A program made the translations under genes and the position numbers. A DNA stretch of 64,000 bases from Branchiostoma lanceolatum (lineage: Eukaryota > Chordata > Leptocardii > Amphioxiformes > Branchiostomatidae), in assembly GCF_035083965.1 (NCBI RefSeq), contig NC_089731.1, positions 7,601,501 to 7,665,500 on the forward strand, given 5' to 3'. Below the pieces are notes generated by a model. The model searched no databases. It was not told where the DNA came from and saw only the letters and a list, made by a program, of their open reading frames with translations. This document shows positions 56,501 through 64,000 of the stretch, in pieces. Position 1 is the first letter of the stretch. The number at the start of each line of letters is the position of its first letter.

Positions 56501-59500
56501 ATTCATAAAGTCACAAATACATAAATTCGTTAATTCATAAATTTAAATAAATTCATAAATATAAATAAATTTATAAACACATTCAAAGTCCCGCGAATCA
56601 AGTTTATGAATTTATGAATTTATGAATTTATGAATTTATGAATTTATGAATTTATGAATTTATGAATTTATGAATTTATGAATACTACAAGAACAATACA
56701 ATAAGAACAATAAAAGAACAATAACAACAATATCAAATGAAAATTTACATATTAATAATGATATTATAATACAGCATGATACGATATTATTATGATATGA
56801 CATTATGATTCTATGATATTGTGATATTATGATACTATGATATTATGATATGATATTATGATATGATTTTATGATATATTGTTATATTATGATATTATGA
56901 CATTATGATATTATGATATTATGATATTGTGATATTATGATATTATGATATTATGATATTATAATATTATGATATGATATTATGATATTATGATATTGTG
57001 ATATAATGATATTATGATATTATGAGTTATAATGATATTGTGATATTGTGATATTATGATATTATGATATCATGATTTATAATATCATATTATAATATCA
57101 TATTATAATATCATAATATCATAATATCATAATATCATAATATCATAATATCATAATATCATAATATCATAATATCACAATATCATAATATCATAATATC
57201 ATATCATAATATCATAATATCATAATATCATATCATAATATCATAATATCATAATATCATAATATCATAATATCATAATATCATAATATCATAATATCAT
57301 AATATTATAATATCATAATATCATAATATCATAATATCATAATATCATAATATCATAATATCATAATATCATAATATCATAATATCATAATATCACAATA
57401 TCATAATATCATAATATCATAATATCAAAATATCATAATATCACAATATCATAATATCATAATATCATATCATAATATTATAATATCACAATATCATAAT
57501 ATCATAATATCATAATATCATAATATCATAATATCACAATATCATAATATCATAATATCATAATATCATAATATCATAATATCATAATATCATATCATAA
57601 TATTATAATATTATAATATCATAATATCATAATATCATAATATCAGAATATCAGAATATCAGAATATCAGAATATCAGAATATAACAATATATCATAAAA
57701 TCATATCATAATATCATAATATCATATCATAATATTATAGTATCATAATATCACAATATCACAATATCATAGAATCATATTATTATATCATTATATCATA
57801 ATAAGCTTTATGTGGTTTAATATATATCATAATATCATAATATCATAATATCATATCAGAATTATCATTTCCTCAATTGAGGAATATAGTGCATATCAAG
57901 TATGTATAAGCAGATCAGGAAATGATAATTCTGATATGATATTATGATACTATGATATAATGATATAATGATTTTATGATATTATGATATTGTAAAATTA
58001 TGATATTATGATATTATGATATTATGATATTATGATATTATGATATTATAAATCATAATATCATATCATAATATCATATCATCATATCATTATATCATAA
58101 TATCATAATATCATACACACATCTGCATCTATATCAAGTATTATATATCAAGTATGTATAATACTTGATATGCACTATATTACATGTAGATGTTGAGGAA
58201 ACGGAGGTCAAGTTCAAAAATGGTTCCCCTTGTCGTCGTCGGTACTGCAGCGGGCTTTGTGTGGATGTGTATTTGTATGTCGCCAGCATAACTTTAGAAG
58301 CTGTTGATGGATCTTATTTTTTTTAAATGTTTATTTATTGGTTCGGCATGTTGCCAGGGTTACCCAACTAGCCAGAGGCTATTACTAAGGGCGAACCCAT
58401 GTGCGGCCGACTGTAGGTTTTTGGACCATCGCACACCGGGGCATGCCCCTACTCTTTTTCGAAAGGTGTGGTGGGTTCTTTTACGTGCGCGGGGTGTGGC
58501 TCTCCCCAAACACGGGACCTCCATTTAACGTCCTATCCCGAGGGACGTCCCTAGACAAAGCTAGGTACTCATTTACACCTGAGTGAAGTGAGAGATTTTG
58601 TGTGAAGTGCCTTTCCCAATGGCACAACGTCGGGTGCATGTCCAGACATGTCTGGGGGAGAGCCGGAATCGAACTCGGGCCACGTAACCACGCTGTTTGG
58701 CAGCCCTATGCTCTCACCATTACGCCACACCGACGCCACAGATGGTGTTGATGGATCTGTATGATATTTAGTGGATGGGTAGGGTTTACAGAAAAGAAGG
58801 TCAAGTTTAATAATGGGCCTTCTAGCGGGCACCTAAGGTACTGCAGCAGAGCTTCGAAATTTGGGGGCATATTTTCTGAAAGTGCTATGGTCATGATTTT
58901 TGTGTGGTAGATAGTTCATGCCACAGAAAGTAAGACGTGTAAGTTTGGGCACCCTAGCGGCTTGTTTAGAACTGCAGTGGGTGTTTTTGTTTTGACATTT
59001 AGACATGAATAACTTGAGAAGGGGTCGACTGATCGTCGTGATATTTGGTATGTAGAGAGCTCAGATGGTGCTTTACAGAATCAAAGACCAATTATGCAAA
59101 TCAGGAGCTAATTAGCATTATTAGTAAGGGAAGTTTGAAAACCCGCTGTATTTCATAACAATAAGACTCTCAAACATGTGTGTGACAGTATCCCCTGACA
59201 TAGGTCATGTAAACAATGTCCTGCCAAAAGTAGGTTATATAAACAACAGATGGGGCACTTCTCTAGTGACTACTCTACAAGCAGAGGTGTGGGTCCGGTT
59301 GGTTTCAACGTGTTCAATTTAGGAATTCGTGTCCAACACACGGTTGGCGACATAACAAAAAGGGGACAAAATAGAAAGCCTGACAAAAACACCTAAAAAC
59401 ACGCAAAAAAACAGCCGGGCCCACTCCTCTGCTCGGAGAATACACTGCACCAAAACTGCACCACGTGCGATGCCAGGCACGGAAAAGTCACATGTACTAT

Positions 59501-62500
59501 GTCTTTCAAAATGTGCATGATACGAAATAAAGATTTATTCATATATATTGACTGTACCATTTCATCATCACTTTCATCTTACAACATTGCAATATCAAAC
59601 CTGTGTGGCCCATATGATATCAACATACTCGTATTTTTTCATGACCTGTTATAACATATATCAGCACACTAGATACATATACTAGTCCTGTACCACTAAA
59701 TGATTTATCTAGCCTTATCTAGGCTGGACTCCTTTCTCCACCCCCCACCCCCACCCCTTATAACTTCCAAACGGTATGGTGTATGATCAGATTTGCAGGG
59801 GGTGATAAGCATGTAAATAACAATCACTCTCCATAATAAGCCATGATTATTTCGCGAAGATAATGTGTTCGTGGAACTCTAGTTGTAGTTGTGTTTGTCT
59901 CTGTGTGTTACTATACTTGTCGCGTCTGTTTATGCGTGTGTTTCTGTATGTGTCCGCATTGCGTTTGTGTGCCCGGGTGTGTATGTATGTGTGCGTGTGT
60001 GTGTTTCGATACTAAAAACAACGCTATTAAATTTTGAAAGTTGTATGTCGTCAAAAGTGCGCATTCTCACTTACCTTTGTGAAAGAAACTACTTTTTGTT
60101 TCCTTCAGAAAGTAAAATCCGACAATGACGAACTACAATGGCTGTGGGAGGAGAGCACAGCGTTATACCCTTCTATATACCTGTCCAATGTCTTCAAAAG
60201 ACTGCCCAGCTCGGAACAGTTCGTTCGGGCCCGAGTGGCCGAGACCTTCCGAGTCATGAACAGTCGGCAAAGTTCGGATATTCCCGTCTACCCTTACGTG
60301 CGCCTTCGGTATCGGGAGTCAGTGGAGTATCTTACCGAAGTTAGTTTTTTGTTGTCGGCTTTATTACATGGTTATAATGTCTGTAAGGAAATTCATATGA
60401 AATTCGAACTCAAGCTTTGATAGCACTATTTATTTCAGTCTAATGATATCAATATCAAAACGACAATGCCCTTTTGTGTATCTATTTCATAGTTGTCCTG
60501 CACTTGTGTTTCTAATCAGATATCAGAAACATGTATAGAAAATAATCGAGCAACACTGAATGCAGTACGAAATGACCGTTAATGTAATCAACTCTGCAAA
60601 TAAGGAAATGGCCATAAACTGAAATATTGAAAGTTTATTGCAAATTCCTGCCCGTAGGCTAATTGCAAGTACATGTACATGTATACGTAACACAGAGTGG
60701 AAGGACGGATAATGATGAACAATATAACATATGACTGCTCTAGTCTTAACTACTGACACTAAGTTCTAGCTTATTGGGTTCGGCTTCTTTTTGCGAGACA
60801 GTGGAAGACGAATGATCCCACTTTTTCTGTAATGTGTGGGTTTTATGATGTTAACAGGAGAGTAGTTTTCCTTTATATTGATAGTAAGTGTTATCTATTG
60901 TAAGTGTTAGTGTTAGTCCGGGCAACCCGCCTGACATGATGATGTTATCTATAACAATTGATGTGCATTTTTCAATGTTGCCCTCATATCGTTCTTCAGA
61001 CTGACCTGGCCTCGTCCATACAAGAGCCGGCGGGGCAGGGGTCGGCCGGTGTGGTCATCTGGGGGGCCTGGGCGGACGTTAACACCAAGGCACGAGTTAT
61101 ATATCCAATACAACCATCCTCTCATACCGAGCCCGCTTGTACATCTGTCAAGTAACGACCCGTGATGGCATACCGGTCTGCAAGCCGTGCTCTTCGCGTT
61201 GGTACCGTTCAGCCGTCAGCCAATCGACAAGCCTCCCGTTGCTGGAGTGAAAGCTACCAGCCAATCATGTCGGCATCTACGGCCAAGAGACAATTTGATT
61301 GGCTGGAAACTTTCCGCCCAACATTATGGCGAGGGGGGGGGGGTGTATTTGATTAGATGGAGACCAAGTGAGAAGGACCGATCGCAGGCTGGTAGTTGAT
61401 TGACGTATCCAAGCGATTGGCCTGACATGAGAGTACGGGTATAACTAAGTCTGTAATTATGCCTTAAAGACATGAAACACCATATCCCTGGCGGTGAAGA
61501 TAGATTAGTTGATAGGTTCATTCTTTATAGGCTTTGTATTTCTCATATACAAACCTTACTGAGTTGGATGAGTTTGATTGTTTCTTAATTATTATTTTTT
61601 CTGATGCTTGTTTCTTCATTATAATTTGTATTTTCATATTTACAGGAGAATTGTTTGATTCTTCGCGATTATGTGACAACAACATTCGGGCCATTTGCCA
61701 AGAAAATGGTGCAGCTGGCAGCTGAATGTAGCATGAGAGAGTGCAATAACCACGGAAGGTAAGACTAAGACAGTATTCGACAATCTTTTCATACCTGAAT
61801 AAGGAATGATACTAAACATGGCAAAGTGCCTAAGAAAATCTATATCTTTGCAAAAGAAACATGGAATGGCAAGATCTAGAGAAACTTTCGTAATTTAAGT
61901 CTTCTATCATATTGACGACTATTAGCTATAGTATCCATGGTCTCTAGCTCTGTTGATTATATACTAGGTTCATTCACTTCATACTTTGCCATTAAAATTC
62001 TTTTTTGTTTGACTCATGAACGTATTTTATGTATATGTAATTTCAGATGTGTGACTACTTATGAAAGAACATCGACGGACCCATCACTGGAACAAAGACA
62101 AGTGGAGGAGGGGGCTTCGTCGGTGTATCCACTTGGGCAAAATGTAAGATTTTGTCGCCATATGATTGAGTGTACTGCTCGCTATTTTACATTTGATTGA
62201 TGAGCAAAATTAAAATTCGTTTAGAATTCTAGAAGGCACCTACCGTCAAGGGGGTGAAGTATGCTATCCCTGACTGCCCTATATTGCACAGTGTCACACG
62301 GACACTAATCTTGTATTTAATCGTTTCACCTAAATAAGGTAATCTTTCTTGACACAACAAAAGTACAGCGACGTTCGTAAGGTCTTCTTCATTCATACAT
62401 ACAAACAGTCAATTGGATACAAATTAATTAACCTACACATAAATGTATATGATTAAGCACTTTTCTAATTTCACAGCTCATGTCGGAGGAAGATGCGTCC

Positions 62501-62611
62501 TCCCTGCGAGAGAGACTGCAGTACCTTCCAGGCCGGCAGGGGACGTCGTGCCGTTGTTACCCGGGTTGGACAGGAGAGATATGTAGCATTGGAACTCATG
62601 AAGAGTTGTAA
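51343..62611 (+). CDS. Hyaluronidase (glycoside hydrolase family 56)
   Basis: Exons 51343-51485, 51991-52144, 52553-52690, 53105-53350, 60109-60339, 61000-61089, 61646-61758, 62047-62143 and 62477-62611 give 448 aa. The protein has a signal peptide (MTLSSRANVFVLLLLGQAYV), then PDRPFNIVWNVPS, CTKKFG, ITIFY-like MTIFYANDLGLYP and GGLPQ. The catalytic GLGVIDWEFWRPLW has the acid E132 with D130. Then come WGFYLFPDCYNFP, LYPSIYLSNV, GSAGVVIWGAWAD and a C-terminal EGF-like segment (C.{4}CNNHGRC ... CRCYPGWTGEIC). All family landmarks are present and length is normal. It should cut hyaluronan, and perhaps chondroitin, outside cells or in lysosomes. The intron after 61089 starts GC. Intron 4 is 6.8 kb because of a Helitron-like insertion. 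Confidence 0.93.
52695..52783. mobile_element. Short MITE at intron position +5
   Basis: TCTCCAAGCAGATGTT and AATATCTGCTTGGAGA are inverted ends of the family also at 6238-6345 and 37575-37685. The left end starts 5 bases after the donor of hyaluronidase exon 3 (AAG|GTAATCTCC), so the element supplies part of the donor context. Confidence 0.65.
55030..55990 (+). pseudogene. Helitron helicase C-terminus and endonuclease remnant
   Basis: Fragments in shifting frames read DLNELPSRVFHIQDRD, then IAVGARVVVTANVNILDGIV and KGAFATVVGID, as in PIF1-type Helitron helicases. These are followed by a decayed LAWDCT / KAVVPFERKRVVFSQVS block. From 55617 an apurinic-type endonuclease domain is open: VDVFCFVETFLNGRQQ and FRADRNGTGGGVMTVAT. 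Stops and frameshifts between the blocks show it is inactive. The helicase-then-endonuclease order fits Helitron2/Helentron proteins. Confidence 0.7.
56017..56106 (-). repeat. tRNA-like SINE head or tRNA pseudogene
   Basis: On the minus strand an A box (TAGCCTAGTGG) and a B box (GAGTTCGAATC) are spaced as in a tRNA promoter. The acceptor stem does not pair, so it is not a functional tRNA. Confidence 0.6.
56585..58120. repeat. AT-rich satellite with strand polarity switches
   Basis: About eleven TATGAATT units come first. Then TATTATGATA-type units run to about 57075, then TCATAATA-type units (the reverse complement) to about 57850, then TATGATAT units again after a hairpin (57853-57873 against 57918-57938). 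The array could fold into very long hairpins. Confidence 0.9.
58315..58745 (-). mobile_element. tRNA-derived SINE with 13-bp target duplication
   Basis: TGTTGATGGATCT flanks it at 58302-58314 and 58746-58758. On the minus strand a tRNA-like head (TGGCGTAATGG A box, GAGTTCGATTCC B box) is followed by a body of about 340 bp and an A-rich tail (AATAAATAAACATTTAAAAA). It interrupts the Helitron-like repeat unit, so it is younger than that insertion. Confidence 0.85.
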
Positions 62612-62623
62612 ATGGCATTTAAC

Positions 62624-62629
62624 AATAAA
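62624..62629 (+). promoter_or_regulatory. Polyadenylation signal of the hyaluronidase gene
   Basis: AATAAA lies 13 bases after the stop codon at 62609-62611. No other signal is closer. Confidence 0.6.
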
Positions 62630-62639
62630 TCGACAAACA

Positions 62640-63652
62640 AACACTGGCAAAATATGACATTTGTGTCATACTGTACTGAAAGCAGTATTTTGTACGAAGT
62701 CGTTGTTATTTGGATATATGCCATTTTGGATCCTTGAGCTAATTTACTTCTCTTAGTTAATAAAACACGCAATGTACATGCACTGGATACCATCATTGTG
62801 GCTTCAGATTACTCACTAACCAGCGAACGAAACAATACTGCACACTATCGTACAGCGATACTATCGGATAATAAGGGGTGCTATATTGACCTTTGACTGC
62901 TCGTGACCTTTACCGGAAGTACACAGCTGAGAAAGATGCAAGTCGTCCTGCTGCAAGGTTTCTAGTAAAACGAGGTACATTTGTAGTGTGCTAGTGCTTA
63001 TTCTTCAGGTTCATGTACTAATCATAACATAACCTTTAACTGCAGCCTAGGTTAGAGCTGCATGGCGTAGTAAAGAGGTCCATGTCGTCAGTGTGACGAG
63101 TTCACGCCACACCGTCTTTTACCGACGTTACACAAGGTTCGCCTGTACTACAAACACTGACCTACATCGACACGGCTAACATTCAATAAGAGTAGGGTAA
63201 ACTAGGGATGTGGAATAACAACGGAAATAAGTTTGGGTTTAGCGTGCAATTCACACGATATTTGAAAACAAAAGATGTGGTTTTTAATATCGGAGTTTGA
63301 CGTATTTTATGGCGGAGGTCAACTGAACTGCAACCGACGTCCCATATAACTCTGCTGCGTTGCTATATCAACACGTCGATTTGCCATGCTTTACAATGAA
63401 ATTCATACGATCTTAAACTTGGTTTCTTCATATAACGTTACTATGAAATCTGTGAAAATTTCTACGAAGATTTGTTTCGCACTGACTGAGTTTTTATTTA
63501 CTCCAACTTCATAAACATAAATGTGAGGCAGAGGATTATCAGAAAAATCCAAACCACCCAACATCTGCTTTGAGATGACGACAGAAAGGTATTTATTTGT
63601 TTGTTTGTTGAATGATTTCCAGTTCATACCATGGCCAGGTACTGACGTCACT
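62640..63652. other. Intergenic region
   Basis: It separates the hyaluronidase gene from the next plus-strand gene. An acceptor-like TGATTTCCAG just before 63623 could end a noncoding first exon's intron. A single MITE end (ACATCTGCTTTGAGA) lies near 63559. Confidence 0.4.
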
Positions 63653-63784
63653 ATGGGTTTGATCAAGCTTGCTCTGACGGCCTCTGCGCTCTACTACGCA
63701 GGCGTGCAGGGTTACGTCATATACCACCTCCGGACCGCGGCTTTCAAAGTGGTTCGGCCTCGACTGGGTGCTCACGTCACCGAG
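63653..63784 (+). CDS. First coding exon of an unrecognised protein (3' partial)
   Basis: The exon opens at ATG 63653 and runs 44 codons to a GTATTT donor in phase 0. It begins MGLIKLALTASALYYAGVQG and continues YVIYHLRTAAFKVVRPRLGA. The first 20 residues are hydrophobic enough for a signal peptide or anchor. An in-frame upstream ATG at 63575 gives a less likely start. I do not recognise the family; the rest lies beyond the right edge. Confidence 0.45.
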
Positions 63785-64000
63785 GTATTTTTTAGAAAGT
63801 CTCTATCTGAATTGTTCCTTTGCTATAGCCTTCCTTTGGCGTAGCACTCATGCAAGTTCATGTGTCCATTTCCTTCTGTTTTCCTTGATTAGTGTCCTCG
63901 AGAGCGTGGGACCCTGTGAGCGCAAACAAAAGCGTAGCAAGAGTACACAGAAGGTTATGAAGACTTATGTTCACTGTAATTTTCCAACACGAATGGAATT

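Larger units (their letters stand above)
53546..59882 (+). mobile_element. Helitron2-like (Helentron-like) element, nested and degraded
   Basis: It starts TTATCTTCGCCGAGG and ends GTGGAACTCTAG followed by T, the same termini as the element fixed by its empty site at 25779-27798. It holds plus-strand helicase and endonuclease remnants (55030-55990), diverged repeat units on both sides (53560-54540 and 58190-59110), an AT satellite (56585-58120), a tRNA-like segment and a SINE. It fills most of hyaluronidase intron 4. Confidence 0.65.

Overview
The window looks like nuclear DNA of a lancelet (Branchiostoma). It has short exons in long introns. Module-per-exon genes carry EGF, C-type lectin, kringle and F-type lectin domains with phase-1 introns. 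Dispersed repeats are dense and include MITEs, Helitron-like elements, non-LTR fragments, tRNA-derived SINEs and minisatellites. I rebuilt the gene models by hand from splice sites, intron phase and family motifs. Coding totals for the four complete genes tested (Crypton-derived, both TMEM26 genes, hyaluronidase) and the microseminoprotein-like gene all sum to whole codons.

Left part (1-32.6 kb, all minus strand). First is a secreted protein: signal peptide, hevein-like cysteine module, kringle, then the start of an F-type lectin that runs off the left edge. Next is a Crypton-derived DUF3504 (KIAA1958/QRICH1-like) gene, 7 exons, 651 aa. Two of its exons have had their donor-side ends duplicated into the downstream intron. 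Third is a large predicted type II membrane receptor. It has a 222-aa cytosolic tail with a tyrosine-rich 28-aa repeat, one membrane span, a stalk, an EGF array in active birth and decay, a C-type lectin domain, a WSC-like cysteine module and a second C-type lectin domain that lacks its last third.

Middle part (35.5-48.9 kb). A plus-strand beta-microseminoprotein-like gene (3 exons, 133 aa) precedes two minus-strand TMEM26 paralogs in tandem (380 and 400 aa, 3 exons each, same intron phases).

Right part (51.3-64 kb, plus strand). A complete 9-exon hyaluronidase (GH56, 448 aa) has one GC-AG intron. Its fourth intron holds a 6.3-kb Helitron2-like element with helicase and endonuclease remnants, an AT satellite about 1.5 kb long and a nested SINE. 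The window ends with the first coding exon of an unrecognised membrane or secreted protein.

The most informative repeat evidence is a Helitron-like insertion at 25779-27798. Its empty site survives in a duplicated copy of the flanking DNA at about 28676, which fixes both ends (TTACC...CTAG, no target duplication). The same ends bound the element in the hyaluronidase intron.
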